Assembly (NCBI RefSeq): GCF_034670185.1
Contig: NZ_JAXMNY010000004.1
Coordinates: 1-64,000, forward strand
DNA length: 64,000 nucleotides
Direction of reading: 5' to 3'
DNA from: Nisaea sp.
GTDB taxonomy: Bacteria > Pseudomonadota > Alphaproteobacteria > Thalassobaculales > Thalassobaculaceae
In this document: positions 44,470 to 53,804 of the stretch, piece after piece
Numbering within the stretch: the first letter of the stretch is position 1
How the letters are laid out: every line of letters starts with the position of its first letter
The notes under the pieces: model-generated
What the model was told of the DNA's origin: nothing
What the model saw: only the letters and a program-made list of their open reading frames with translations
Database searches by the model: none
Made by a program: the position numbers and the translations under genes

Positions 44470-47142
44470 TCAGGAAACTGTTGCCTGCTCGATCGTCGCC
44501 TGCGCCGCCGCAATGCGGGCCACCGGCAGGCGGTTCGGGGCGCAAGAGACATAGTCGAGCCCAATGGAATGGCAAAAGCGGACGGTCTTGGCATCCCCGC
44601 CATGCTCGCCGCAGATACCGATCAGCAATTGCGGATTCTCCGCCCGGCCGCGCTCGGTCGCGATCCGGACCAGCTCACCAACGCCCTCGATATCGAGGGT
44701 GACGAAGGGGTCGAGATCGACCACGGAATTATTCATGTAGGTAGTCAGGAACGCGTCGGCATCGTCGCGCGACATGCCGAAGACGGTGCGTGTCAGATCG
44801 TCCGTGCCGAAGCTGAAGAAGTCCGCGCTCTTGGCGATCTCACCGGCACGCAGAGCGGCGCGTGGCAACTCGATCAGGGTGCCTACCCGGTAGCTGATGG
44901 TGCAACCGGTCTCCTGCTCGACTTCCGCCGCCACCCGGTCGACGATGATCCGGACAAAATCGAACTCCCGCTTGCCGACGACCAGCGGCACAGTGATTTC
45001 CAGCGTTACCGTATCGCCGAATTCCTTCAGCACATCGCTCGCTGCCACGAACATGGCGCGGACCTGCATGTCGGTGATTTCCGGATAGGAGATCGCCAGC
45101 CGGCAACCGCGATGTCCCAGCACCGGCACAATCTGACGCACCGCCGCGACCCGCTTGCGCACGGCCGCGATCGGAAGGCCGAGAGCCTCCGCCGTCTCCT
45201 GATAATCCGCGTCGCTCTCCGGCAACACTTCGTCAAGTGGCGGATCAAGCAGGCGCACCGCTACCGGGAAGCCGCGCAACTCGCGGAACAGCTTGGTGAA
45301 ATCGGCTCGCTGCAACGGGAACAGCCGATCAAGCGACGGGCGTCTCTCCTTCTCGTTCCGGGCCAGGGTCAGCTCCCGCACGGTCATGATCCGTTCCGGT
45401 GCGAAGAAGGTATGCTCCGTGCTGACCAAACCGATGCCATCCGCCCCGAAAGCATGGGCGGCCCTGGCATCCTCCATGGTCTCGACATTGGCGCGCACGT
45501 CGAGCTTGCGGATCTCGTCGGCCCAGGACACCAGCGTCTTCAGGTCTTCCGGAAGCTGCGGCTCGACGGTCGGAATGCGACCGAGATAGATACCGCCGCC
45601 AGTACCGTCGAGAGTGATCTCGTCGCCATCCCGCACGGTCACGTCACCAACTGTAAAGCAGGTGCCCTCGGCATCGATCCGGACCGAACTGGCCCCGCAG
45701 ATACAAGGCCGGCCCATACCGCGCGCCACCACCGCCGCATGGCTGGTCAGTCCGCCGCGCGCGGTGACGATGCCAACTGCGGCGTGCATGCCGTGAATGT
45801 CGTTCGGGCTGGTTTCCTTACGGACCAGAATCACGTCCTCGCCGTCGCGGGACCGGCTGACAGCGTCGTCCGGATCGAACACTGCGATACCGCTTGCCGC
45901 CCCGGGCGAGGCAGGCAAGCCGCGGGCAATCGGCTCCGCCCCCGAGGAGGGATCGACGGACGGGTAGAGCAGGCTGTCAAGATTGTCCGGATTGACCCGC
46001 ATGACAGCATCCTGGCGCGAGATCAGACCTTCCCGTTCCATATCGACGGCGATCTTCAGACCGGCCTCGACGGTGCGCTTGGCGGACCGGGTCTGCAGCA
46101 GGAACAGCTCACCGCCCTCGGCTGTGAATTCGATGTCCTGCACGTCGCCATAATGACGTTCCAGCCGATCGCAGAGTGTCTGCAATTTGTCGAACAGGCC
46201 CGGCGCATGAGCGGAAAGCGCCTCCGCATCCTCCGCCGCACCATGCATAGCGCTTTCCACGAGCGGCAACGGCGTGCGCAACCCTGCGACCACATCCTCG
46301 CCCTGGGCGTTGGGCAGATATTCGCCGTACGGCTCTTTCACCCCGGTAGAGGGATTGCGGGTGAAGGCGACACCGGTGACGCTCTCCTGACCGAGATTGC
46401 CAAACACCATGGCCTGCACGGTGACGGCGGTGCCGGTATCTTCCGGAATATTGTGCAGGGAGCGGTAAATCACCGCGCGCTGGTTGTTCCAGGACCGGAT
46501 GACCCCACCGATGGCGCCCCAGAGCTGCTCCAGGGGATCCGCCGGAAAATGCTCCCCGGACTCACTCTCGACGATCTCCTTGAAGCGCGCGACCATCTCG
46601 GTAAAAGCGTCCGTGGTCAGGTCGCGGTCGAAATCAGCGCCGTGATCTTCCTTGATTTCGTCGGCGGCTTCCTCGAACAGGAAGCCGTCCACATCGAGCA
46701 CCACCTCGCCATACATGTTGATGAAGCGGCGGTAGCAATCGTAAGCGAAGCGGCGGTCGCCGGATTTCAGTGCCAGGCCCTCGACCACGGCATCGTTGAG
46801 TCCGAGATTGAGCACCGTGTCCATCATCCCCGGCATCGAGGCGGCACTGCCGGAGCGTACGGAAACAAGCAGCGGATTTTCCGGATCGCCAAACCGGGCG
46901 CCACGGGCTTTTTCAAGCTGCGCCAAACCCGCGCGAACTGCGGCATCAAGCGTCTCGGGATAAGCTCCGTCATGGCTGTGATAATAACCGCAGACATCGG
47001 TGGTGATGGTGAAACCGGGCGGCACGGGCAGCCCGATCGCACTCATCTCCGCGAGATTGGCACCCTTGGAGCCAAGCAGACCTTCCATACCGGCGGAGCC
47101 TTCTGCCGCTCCCCCGCCGAATGTGTAGATCCACTTCTCCAT
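44470..47142 (-). CDS. ppdK: pyruvate, phosphate dikinase
   Basis: 890 residues; interconverts pyruvate + ATP + Pi and phosphoenolpyruvate + AMP + PPi. The N-terminal ATP-grasp domain starts GGGAAEGSAGMEGLLGSKGANLAEM. The swivelling phospho-His is in GGLTSHAAVVARGMGRPC (around residue 460). The C-terminal TIM-barrel holds the catalytic Cys in ICGEHGGD. Length and domain order are complete. It lies ten bases after glyS in the same direction. Usually regulated by a PDRP-type Ser/Thr kinase, not seen here. Confidence 0.96.
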   Translation of the reverse strand: MEKWIYTFGGGAAEGSAGMEGLLGSKGANLAEMSAIGLPVPPGFTITTDVCGYYHSHDGAYPETLDAAVRAGLAQLEKARGARFGDPENPLLVSVRSGSAASMPGMMDTVLNLGLNDAVVEGLALKSGDRRFAYDCYRRFINMYGEVVLDVDGFLFEEAADEIKEDHGADFDRDLTTDAFTEMVARFKEIVESESGEHFPADPLEQLWGAIGGVIRSWNNQRAVIYRSLHNIPEDTGTAVTVQAMVFGNLGQESVTGVAFTRNPSTGVKEPYGEYLPNAQGEDVVAGLRTPLPLVESAMHGAAEDAEALSAHAPGLFDKLQTLCDRLERHYGDVQDIEFTAEGGELFLLQTRSAKRTVEAGLKIAVDMEREGLISRQDAVMRVNPDNLDSLLYPSVDPSSGAEPIARGLPASPGAASGIAVFDPDDAVSRSRDGEDVILVRKETSPNDIHGMHAAVGIVTARGGLTSHAAVVARGMGRPCICGASSVRIDAEGTCFTVGDVTVRDGDEITLDGTGGGIYLGRIPTVEPQLPEDLKTLVSWADEIRKLDVRANVETMEDARAAHAFGADGIGLVSTEHTFFAPERIMTVRELTLARNEKERRPSLDRLFPLQRADFTKLFRELRGFPVAVRLLDPPLDEVLPESDADYQETAEALGLPIAAVRKRVAAVRQIVPVLGHRGCRLAISYPEITDMQVRAMFVAASDVLKEFGDTVTLEITVPLVVGKREFDFVRIIVDRVAAEVEQETGCTISYRVGTLIELPRAALRAGEIAKSADFFSFGTDDLTRTVFGMSRDDADAFLTTYMNNSVVDLDPFVTLDIEGVGELVRIATERGRAENPQLLIGICGEHGGDAKTVRFCHSIGLDYVSCAPNRLPVARIAAAQATIEQATVS

Positions 47143-47152
47143 CGCGCCGCCG

Positions 47153-49219
47153 TCAAGCCTCTATCTTCGAGAAATCCGCAATCCTGTGCGCCGCCGATCC
47201 AACCCGTGCCAGTAGCGCCAGCCGGTTCCGGCGCACCGCTGGATCGTCCACATTGACCGTCACCTTGTCGAAGAAGTCATCGACCGGCCCGCGCAGACCC
47301 GCAAGAGCCGCCATGGCCGCTTCGAAATCCTCACCGGCAAGAGCCTTGTCAGCCCCATCTTCTGCCACAATCAGAGCCTGTGAAAGCGCCTTCTCCTCAT
47401 CCTGCGCAAGCAGGCTGTCGTCGGTCCCGCCGTCATGGGCCGCCCCGTCCTTCTTTTCCTCGGCGCGGACGATGTTCCCCGCCCGGCGGACGCCCGCCAG
47501 AAGGTTGGCGCCATCGTCGGTGGAAAGCACCGACTGCAATGCGGTTACGCGAGCGAGCAGACGGACCAGATCGTCCTCGCCACCAAGGGCAAAGACGGCG
47601 GAAACCAGATCGTGGCGTACACCGCCTTCGCGCAAATGGACTTTCAGGCGATCGGCGAAGAAATCGAGAATCCCGTCCGGTTCACCGAGCCCCGGATAGA
47701 GCCCGGCAGCCTTCGTAAAAGCATCGCCCAGCGGCAGCCGCAGCTTGTTCTCGACGATCAGACGGATGACGCCGAGCGCTGCACGGCGCAGCGCGAACGG
47801 GTCCTTGGAGCCGGTTGGTTTCTCGTCGATGGCAAAGAACCCGGCAAGCGTATCGAGCTTGTCCGCGAGCGCGACGGAGATGCTTTCAGGCGCGGTCGGG
47901 CACCGGTCGTTCGGGCCCTGCGGCGCGTAATGATCGGCGATGGCATCGGCCACTTCCGGCGCCTCGCCGTCATGCAATGCGTAATAGCGGCCCATGATGC
48001 CCTGCAGCTCCGGAAACTCGCCGACCATCTCGGTGACGAGGTCCGCCTTGCAGAGCGTCGCCGCGCGCTTCGCCTTGCCGGCATCGGCACCCGGCACATA
48101 CGCCGCGAGCCATTCCGCCAGCGCTTCCAGCCGCCCGGCCTTGTCCGCGACGGTACCGAGCTTTTGGTAGAACAGGATGTCGGACAGTTTGCCTGTCCGG
48201 CTTACCAGCTTCACCGCCCGGTCCTGATCCCAGAAGAATTTTGCGTCCGACAGGCGGGCCCGCAGAACCTTCTCGTTCCCGGCCCGGATGGTCGCATCCC
48301 GTTCCGGGTCCGCCGCCATGTTGGAAACGGTAATGAAGCGGCTGGCCAGCGTGCCGTCGGCATGCTCGGCGGAGAAATATTTCTGGTGGCTGCGCATGGA
48401 GGTGACCAGCGCTTCCGCCGGTACGTCCATGAAAGCATCATCGATCCGGCCCATGATCGGAACTGGCCATTCGACCAGCCCGCAGACCTCTTCCAGCAAG
48501 CCCTGATCCGGCTTCACCGTCAGGCCTTCGGCCTTGGCGAGCGCGGCGGCGCCTTCCTCGATGATACGCTTGCGCTCCTCGCGATCGATAATGACGAAGG
48601 CCGCGCGCAGCTTTGCCTGATAATCCGAAAAGTCACTGACCGTGACGGCATCGGGCGCCAGGAAACGATGACCGCGTGTCTGGTTCGTGAAGGTCAACTC
48701 ACCGCCGCCAAGATCAACAGCGCCATCCAGCGTCTCACCGCCGAATACCGCCAGCACGCCATGCATTGGACGCACCCAGCGGAAGGCGTGACGGCCCCAG
48801 CGCATGCTTTTCGGCCAAGCCAGCTCCTTCACCGCCTCGGCAAGAATGCCCGGCAGGACGGTGCGGGTCTCCGCCCCCTTGGTTTCGACCACGGCATAGA
48901 GGAACGTGCCTTTCGGCGTTTCCCGCTTCTCACACTGATCCAGCGTCAGTCCGACGGACCCGAGGAAGCCCGCCAGGGCTTTCTCCGGCGCATCGGCTTT
49001 CGGGCCACGGCGTTCCTCGCTGGTATCCGGCTGCTTCTCCGGCAGGCCGTCGATCACGGCGATCAGGCGGCGCGGGGTCACATGTGCTGTGGCCGAGCTG
49101 TAGTCCAGACCAGCCTTCTTCAGCTTCTGGGTCAGCAGGGACAGCAGGTCGTCCGCCGCCTTCTTCTGCATGCGGGCCGGAATTTCCTCACTGAAGAGTT
49201 CGACGAGCAACTCAGACAT
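47153..49219 (-). CDS. glyS: glycyl-tRNA synthetase beta subunit
   Basis: 688 residues of the alpha2beta2-type bacterial enzyme. The beta subunit carries tRNA-binding and HD-like domains: N-terminal LLVELFSEEIPARMQKKA, AWPKSMRWGRHAFRWVRPMHGVLAVFGG, GRIDDAFMDVPAEALVTSMRSHQKYF, and the DALRP-like anticodon-binding end. It overlaps glyQ by eight bases, so the subunits are made together. Confidence 0.96.
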   Translation of the reverse strand: MSELLVELFSEEIPARMQKKAADDLLSLLTQKLKKAGLDYSSATAHVTPRRLIAVIDGLPEKQPDTSEERRGPKADAPEKALAGFLGSVGLTLDQCEKRETPKGTFLYAVVETKGAETRTVLPGILAEAVKELAWPKSMRWGRHAFRWVRPMHGVLAVFGGETLDGAVDLGGGELTFTNQTRGHRFLAPDAVTVSDFSDYQAKLRAAFVIIDREERKRIIEEGAAALAKAEGLTVKPDQGLLEEVCGLVEWPVPIMGRIDDAFMDVPAEALVTSMRSHQKYFSAEHADGTLASRFITVSNMAADPERDATIRAGNEKVLRARLSDAKFFWDQDRAVKLVSRTGKLSDILFYQKLGTVADKAGRLEALAEWLAAYVPGADAGKAKRAATLCKADLVTEMVGEFPELQGIMGRYYALHDGEAPEVADAIADHYAPQGPNDRCPTAPESISVALADKLDTLAGFFAIDEKPTGSKDPFALRRAALGVIRLIVENKLRLPLGDAFTKAAGLYPGLGEPDGILDFFADRLKVHLREGGVRHDLVSAVFALGGEDDLVRLLARVTALQSVLSTDDGANLLAGVRRAGNIVRAEEKKDGAAHDGGTDDSLLAQDEEKALSQALIVAEDGADKALAGEDFEAAMAALAGLRGPVDDFFDKVTVNVDDPAVRRNRLALLARVGSAAHRIADFSKIEA

Positions 49220-50138
49220 TGGTCGCCTCCGTGCTCTCGGCCTTACCGGCCTCGACCCACCGCTCGCAACAGCGCTTTGCCAGCGCCCGCACCCGGCCGA
49301 TATAGGCCTGCCGTTCGGTCACGCTGATCACCCCGCGCGCATCCAGGAGATTAAAGGTATGGCTGGCTTTCATGCACTGGTCATAGGCCGGCAATGGTAG
49401 GGGCCGTTCATCGGCCAGAATGCGTTCGCACTCGGCTTCCGCATCCTTGAAGTGCTGGAACAGGGCGTCCGTCCCGGCGATCTCGAAATTCCAGGTGGAG
49501 AATTCCCGCTCGGCCTGCTGGAAGATATCGGCGTAGGTCTTGCCGCCCTCTTCTTTCGGCACGCCGTCCCAGTCGAGATCAAAGATCGAGTCCACGCCCT
49601 GAATATAGGTGGCGATGCGCTCCAGCCCGTAGGTCAGCTCCAGCGGAACCGGATCGCAATCGATGCCGCCGACCTGCTGGAAATAAGTGTACTGGGAGAT
49701 TTCCATGCCATCGCACCAGATCTCCCAGCCAAGCCCCCAGGCGCCCAGTGTCGGGCTTTCCCAGTCATCCTCGACAAAGCGGATATCGTGCTTCATCGGA
49801 TCAAGGCCGATTGCCTTCAGGGAGCCGAGATAAAGCTCCTGACTGTCCGCCGGCGACGGCTTGATCAGGGCCTGGAACTGGTAATAGTGCTGCAGCCGGT
49901 TCGGATTTTCGCCGTAGCGGCCATCCGTCGGACGGCGCGAGGGCTGCACATAGGCCGCCTTCCAGATATCGTCCGGACCGAGCGAGCGCAGGGTCGTCGC
50001 CGGGTGAAACGTACCCGCGCCGACTTCCATGTCATAAGGCTGCAGGATCACGCATCCCTTGCTCGCCCAATAGCTCTGCAAGGTGAGAATGAGAGACTGA
50101 AAATCCGTCCGCGGCGCGGATTCGGCCGAACTCGACAT
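49212..50138 (-). CDS. glyQ: glycyl-tRNA synthetase alpha subunit
   Basis: 308 residues; forms the adenylation site of the heterotetramer. DFQSLILTLQSYWASKGCVILQPYDMEVGAGTFHPATTLRSLG, then the class II motif 2 region YVQPSRRPTDGRYGENPNRLQHYYQFQ and YGLERIATYIQGVDSIFDL. The 5' end, with about 70 bases upstream, is duplicated at 50780-50950, but this copy is complete. It leads the glyQ-glyS-ppdK run. Confidence 0.97.
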   Translation of the reverse strand: MSSSAESAPRTDFQSLILTLQSYWASKGCVILQPYDMEVGAGTFHPATTLRSLGPDDIWKAAYVQPSRRPTDGRYGENPNRLQHYYQFQALIKPSPADSQELYLGSLKAIGLDPMKHDIRFVEDDWESPTLGAWGLGWEIWCDGMEISQYTYFQQVGGIDCDPVPLELTYGLERIATYIQGVDSIFDLDWDGVPKEEGGKTYADIFQQAEREFSTWNFEIAGTDALFQHFKDAEAECERILADERPLPLPAYDQCMKASHTFNLLDARGVISVTERQAYIGRVRALAKRCCERWVEAGKAESTEATNV

Positions 50139-50252
50139 CAGGTATGGCTCGCTTGCTCGAAAGTTTTGCAGTGCGGCAACGTAATGGAACCGTCATGGCC
50201 CGGGCAAGCGGGAGTTTTGCAGATTTAGTAGATGGGACCGGAAGCGATAGGA

Positions 50253-50657
50253 TTAGATGTCGGCAATCTGTTCCTCGAGCCATCTCCTTGCGTCTGCTGC
50301 ATCATCGAAACGCTCCCAGCGCAAACCGACCGAATCGTAGAATTTGCGGATCTGTTCGATGATGAATTCCCGGAACTCCGTGGAGTGCACAACGAACGCC
50401 GCAGCGCAAAGCCCGCGTTCCATATGTCCTATTATCAGCTCATTGCATCGCGCCGTTGCGTCATTCGTCATGATGGCGTGATCCCCGAGCTCAACCAGAA
50501 TGCCGCAAAGACGCTCACCGTTCCCGTCCAGGAATCGGTCGACTTCGGCACCGATCTGATCGATCTGCTCGATATTAGTCGCACCCGCGACCCGCATATG
50601 CATGATTCCTGCGCCGCACCTGATGGAAAAGTCACCATGTGGCTCGAATTTTGTCAC
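50253..50657 (-). CDS. small STAS/SpoIIAA-like protein, paralogue 1
   Basis: 134 residues, GTG start at 50657 with GAGGAG upstream. It opens with KFEPHGDFSIRC, then AGATNIEQI and EVDRFLDG, an Asp-rich central strand, and ends RKFYDSVGLRWERF with a final helix ARRWLEEQI. Two further genes (53290-53727 and 53805-54230) share this plan: PHGxY, A(S)GxVNxE, TPEAE, Gly-Leu, QI, GVPW and a C-terminal EA..LE helix. A STAS-like fold is inferred from pattern; function unknown. It lies between glyQ and a duplicated glyQ fragment. Confidence 0.7.
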   Translation of the reverse strand: MTKFEPHGDFSIRCGAGIMHMRVAGATNIEQIDQIGAEVDRFLDGNGERLCGILVELGDHAIMTNDATARCNELIIGHMERGLCAAAFVVHSTEFREFIIEQIRKFYDSVGLRWERFDDAADARRWLEEQIADI

Positions 50658-50779
50658 TGTTGCGCTCCTCTTGCTGGAACGAACCGGGCCCCTTCGGAAC
50701 ATTCAATCGAATTGGTTTATCGAAGATGAATCACATGCATTTTCTGGATCTTGCCGATCAAATAGCCGCCGAGTGCGAC

Positions 50780-50950
50780 CTACCAGACGACGAGCGAGCA
50801 CAGGGTCGTCGCCGGGCGGAACGTACCCGCGCCGACTTCCATATCGTAAGGCTGCAGGATCACGCATCCCTTGCTCGCCCAATGGCTCTGCAAGGTGAGA
50901 ATGAGGGACTGGAAATCGATTCGCGGAACCGCTTCACCGAATGTCGACAT
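50780..50950 (-). pseudogene. displaced 5' fragment of glyQ
   Basis: Reads ATG to TAG over 56 codons. After a diverged start it matches glyQ through DFQSLILTLQS.WASKGCVILQPYDMEVGAGTF.PATTL, then departs (CSLVVW, stop) where glyQ continues RSLGPDDIW. The bases upstream of its ATG also resemble the glyQ upstream region for about 70 bases. Orientation is the same as glyQ, offset by 812 bases. It cannot encode a synthetase. Confidence 0.85.
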
Positions 50951-51179
50951 ATCAGTTCACTCGCATCTTTAGGATTTCGCGGTGCAGCAAAGTAATGGAA
51001 GCTCCGCCACCACGGCAAGCGGTGAGTGCGCAGATCCCTGCAAAGACAAAAAAATGACCGGAACAAGCGGTGTCCGGAAACCGACCAAGAGCGCCCGCAT
51101 TGCGCTGCCTCATGTCGTAAAATTGAGTTCACGGGCTCCGAAACCCCTGAAAACCAATATGTTTCCCCCAGCGGATTCG
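50951..51179. other. non-coding stretch beside the glyQ fragment
   Basis: The first ~70 bases are a degraded copy of the glyQ upstream region. The rest, up to the methyltransferase stop, shows no recognisable gene. Together with 50658-50779 it forms a gene-poor scar around the duplication. Confidence 0.5.
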
Positions 51180-51935
51180 TCAGGGCTTCCTAATAACAAG
51201 GTTCTTGGGCATCCCCAATAATCGGGCGGTACGCCGAGACTCGTCCCACATAGTGTCTTTTTCGATCGAAGCTGAAATTTTCATTTTATCACAAATATCA
51301 ATCAGAAATTTCCCAGGATAATAGAAATTATGAACTCCTTGAAACACAATATCGTCACCGGCATCCGTAAATGACGCAATAAAAACGCCACCTTTTCGCA
51401 ACAATGAATGAACATATCGGATTATCTTAATCATGACTTCAGGTGGACAATGCGTGAATACGGAAAGCGCCACCGCAATATCAAATGAATTCTCCGGTAA
51501 TTTTGGGAAAACACCATTTTTTATATGATACAAAGTTGGTTTTTTTTCAGCCAGTCGGGGTAGATTGACACGCTGGGCTCCTATCTCGATCGCTGCCTCG
51601 GAGATATCCATGCCGACGTAGCATGATTCGTTGAGATACTTAATGACATGCTGACCAGACGCGACTGTCGCGCACCCGTAATCGAGATATCTATGTTCCG
51701 GCTTCAGGCCAAAATCTTTCTTCAAAAAACCGAGTTCAGGAGAGCGATCCGCGCCATCGAACAACCTAGGTTGTCCCTTGAGAATGGCACTCTGACGCAC
51801 ATCATAAAACTGCTCCCACCCCGCGAAATCTGATGCCACCATGTTGTCAAAGAGCTGTTGCTCGCCCCCGACTAGACTGAGGCCCGGATATTTAAACGCC
51901 TGACGATCTTCAACATGCACAATTTTATAAGTCAC
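51180..51935 (-). CDS. class I SAM-dependent methyltransferase
   Basis: 251 residues. Rossmann motif I RYLDYGCATVASGQHV (around residues 83-98), GMDISEAAIEIG (motif II), FDIAVALSVFTHCPPE (motif IV/post-I) and LLRKGGVFIASF. Acceptor unknown. Base composition is visibly more AT-rich than neighbouring housekeeping genes, as is that of the upstream dioxygenase-like gene, so the pair was probably acquired together. It begins about 50 bases past that gene in the same direction. Confidence 0.83.
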   Translation of the reverse strand: MTYKIVHVEDRQAFKYPGLSLVGGEQQLFDNMVASDFAGWEQFYDVRQSAILKGQPRLFDGADRSPELGFLKKDFGLKPEHRYLDYGCATVASGQHVIKYLNESCYVGMDISEAAIEIGAQRVNLPRLAEKKPTLYHIKNGVFPKLPENSFDIAVALSVFTHCPPEVMIKIIRYVHSLLRKGGVFIASFTDAGDDIVFQGVHNFYYPGKFLIDICDKMKISASIEKDTMWDESRRTARLLGMPKNLVIRKP

Positions 51936-51986
51936 AAGTTCTTCCCATTCAGGGTTAGCTGGGTAATTAGACCGAGATAAAGGCCA

Positions 51987-53057
51987 CTATTTCAGATACT
52001 TATGAAACAGATGACGGAAACGCGCCTCGTCCAAGGGCGAGCCCGGCTTGAGTTCGTCAGGCAAATCTTCAAAAGCAATTCTGTCCGGCTGGTCCAGCGT
52101 GGACAGATCAAGGCACCACTGAATCGTCAACATCAACCGATGCCCCGTTCGCAGCTTTGTCGCCCGGTGAAGCCCCCGGGTATCTTCAAGGATGACTGTG
52201 CCGGCAGGTCCCCCGAAAAAAACGGCCCTGTCCGGAAAGACCTTTTCCACAGCCCAGTCATCCCACCGCTGGATGTTCACCAGTGCTTTCTTTTGTGCCT
52301 CAGTTAAACCTCCGCATTTGTTTGCGGCCTCAGAGATTCCCTCGGCTGTCTGGCTTCCGGGGACAAATCCGTGCGGACCGTTGTCGTTCCCGACATCCGA
52401 GAGGTAGACGAACATCTTCATGAACGCGATGGAATCCTTGTCCGAATGCCATTCCCCTGAAGCAACGTTTTCACCATTTCCCGCAATGTTCAATGTGAAC
52501 TCGAAGCCGCCGACATATGGCAATGCACCGAGATATTGCTCCACAACCCCCAAAAACCCGGGATTGGTCGCGAGCTTGGCCACCGCAGGATAGGCCAGGA
52601 TATTGGCTGCGCCTGCTTTGTTCGCATAAGTCGTCGAATAGGACGTCCAGCAGGGATTGGTCAGTACTTCGTTCAGGTCCATGATAGAGTCTGGATCCTT
52701 TGCAGCGCCAAATGGCGCACTCTCCGCGGAATGCCTCAGAGCGTCCGTCACCGGCATGGGAAGTGCTGCTTTCGCGAAGCCATTGCTTCTGAGAGATTGC
52801 AGAAGCGCTTCCCCTGATTGTGAAGAGGATATTTCGGCGCGTGACAGGTTCCGGGTATACCAGCGGGTGTGCTGAGCCAGTATCTTCGATAGCTCCTGTT
52901 TCAGGTAACGGTCGTTTGAGCGCTGAAGATGAGTCAAAAGCCCGGCATGCCATTCCGGGATCGTCTCATCCGGAAAGACCGCCCGCTCGCCAGCATATAT
53001 TCGCTTCAATACGATATCATCGCTTGGATCTTGCTGATTTTTCTGCTTCTCATTCAT
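51987..53057 (-). CDS. phytanoyl-CoA dioxygenase (PhyH) family Fe(II)/2-oxoglutarate-dependent oxygenase
   Basis: 356 residues. The 2-His-1-Asp iron site is visible as EWHSDKDS (HxD) and the distal His in TRGLHRATKLRTGHRLML with the 2-oxoglutarate-binding Arg. GPHGFVPGSQ is typical of PhyH-type enzymes. The N-terminal 130 residues are helical and not recognised. ATG at 53057 (MNEKQKNQ) with AGAAGG upstream. Substrate unknown; with the neighbouring methyltransferase it may modify a small metabolite or surface sugar. Confidence 0.82.
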   Translation of the reverse strand: MNEKQKNQQDPSDDIVLKRIYAGERAVFPDETIPEWHAGLLTHLQRSNDRYLKQELSKILAQHTRWYTRNLSRAEISSSQSGEALLQSLRSNGFAKAALPMPVTDALRHSAESAPFGAAKDPDSIMDLNEVLTNPCWTSYSTTYANKAGAANILAYPAVAKLATNPGFLGVVEQYLGALPYVGGFEFTLNIAGNGENVASGEWHSDKDSIAFMKMFVYLSDVGNDNGPHGFVPGSQTAEGISEAANKCGGLTEAQKKALVNIQRWDDWAVEKVFPDRAVFFGGPAGTVILEDTRGLHRATKLRTGHRLMLTIQWCLDLSTLDQPDRIAFEDLPDELKPGSPLDEARFRHLFHKYLK

Positions 53058-53289
53058 CAAAATAAACCTTCTGCGCTCCGCTGCAGGCAAGTTCCAAGCG
53101 CGGAGCATCGATTAACTACTTCGGAATACTAGAAGGGTCCGCTGCGCGCATAAAGCAAAGAAGCACCTCCCTAGTCCGAGATAAACCCCAGCCCGTCACG
53201 AGCCGCCCAAGCCAGCTGGCGCCAGTCCCGGCCTGATCCCCACTGGCGGAGCCTCACCCAGCAACAGCGCTCTGAACCGGGACAGCTTG

Positions 53290-53727
53290 TTATTCTTGTC
53301 GAGCTAGTTTCCCACTCCTAAACCCAGCCTCTGCGATCCTAGCCTCAAGCCACGGTTTGGCCGCCTCGTAACTGTCGACCGTGCACCAGGGCACACCCGC
53401 TTTTTTGTACAAGCCGCCAATCTGCGCAGAGATAATGAGACGGTGATCTGAATTGACGAGATTGAGTGCGGATGCACACAGTCCGTTCTCAGCACGCTCC
53501 GCAATACTTCGCGCCAGCAGCGCTTCAGCCTCTGGAGTGAGGATTACATGCTGATCGTAGACCGAATACATGGCAAACGGGGCTCCTGCAAAGCTCTCGA
53601 CCAGAGATCTGACCTCCCGCACATATTCTTCGATGGTTTCCTTGTTTACCGCGCCGGAAGCAACAAGTTTGATAATGCTTCCATCAATCTCGAGAGTATA
53701 TTCACCATGAGGTTCGAAGGCAGGCAC
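53290..53727 (-). CDS. small STAS/SpoIIAA-like protein, paralogue 2
   Basis: 145 residues; FEPHGEYTLEIDG, LVASGAVNKETIEEYVREV, LTPEAEALLARSIAERAENGLCASAL, ISAQIGGLYKKAGVPW and EAAKPWLEARI. It shares with the genes at 50253 and 53805 the start PHG, the ASGxVNxE turn, TPEAE, GL and GVPW. No membrane segment or signal peptide. STAS-like proteins often act in anti-anti-sigma or lipid-transfer contexts, but neither is shown here. Confidence 0.7.
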   Translation of the reverse strand: MPAFEPHGEYTLEIDGSIIKLVASGAVNKETIEEYVREVRSLVESFAGAPFAMYSVYDQHVILTPEAEALLARSIAERAENGLCASALNLVNSDHRLIISAQIGGLYKKAGVPWCTVDSYEAAKPWLEARIAEAGFRSGKLARQE

Positions 53728-53804
53728 AGCAAAAGCTCCCCCCGTTTTCCATTACGATAAAATCTGAACAGAAAACGGTTAAGAAATATCTACCAATCAG
53801 AAGA

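Noticed and set aside
44332..47256. Very long open frame (974 codons) antisense to ppdK
   Set aside because: Open only because of high-GC codon bias opposite a clear ppdK; no domain resemblance and no ribosome site.
50732..50995. Small rightward protein starting MNHMHFLDLADQ
   Set aside because: After 28 residues it merely runs antisense through the glyQ fragment, giving the same shadow peptide as over the real glyQ.
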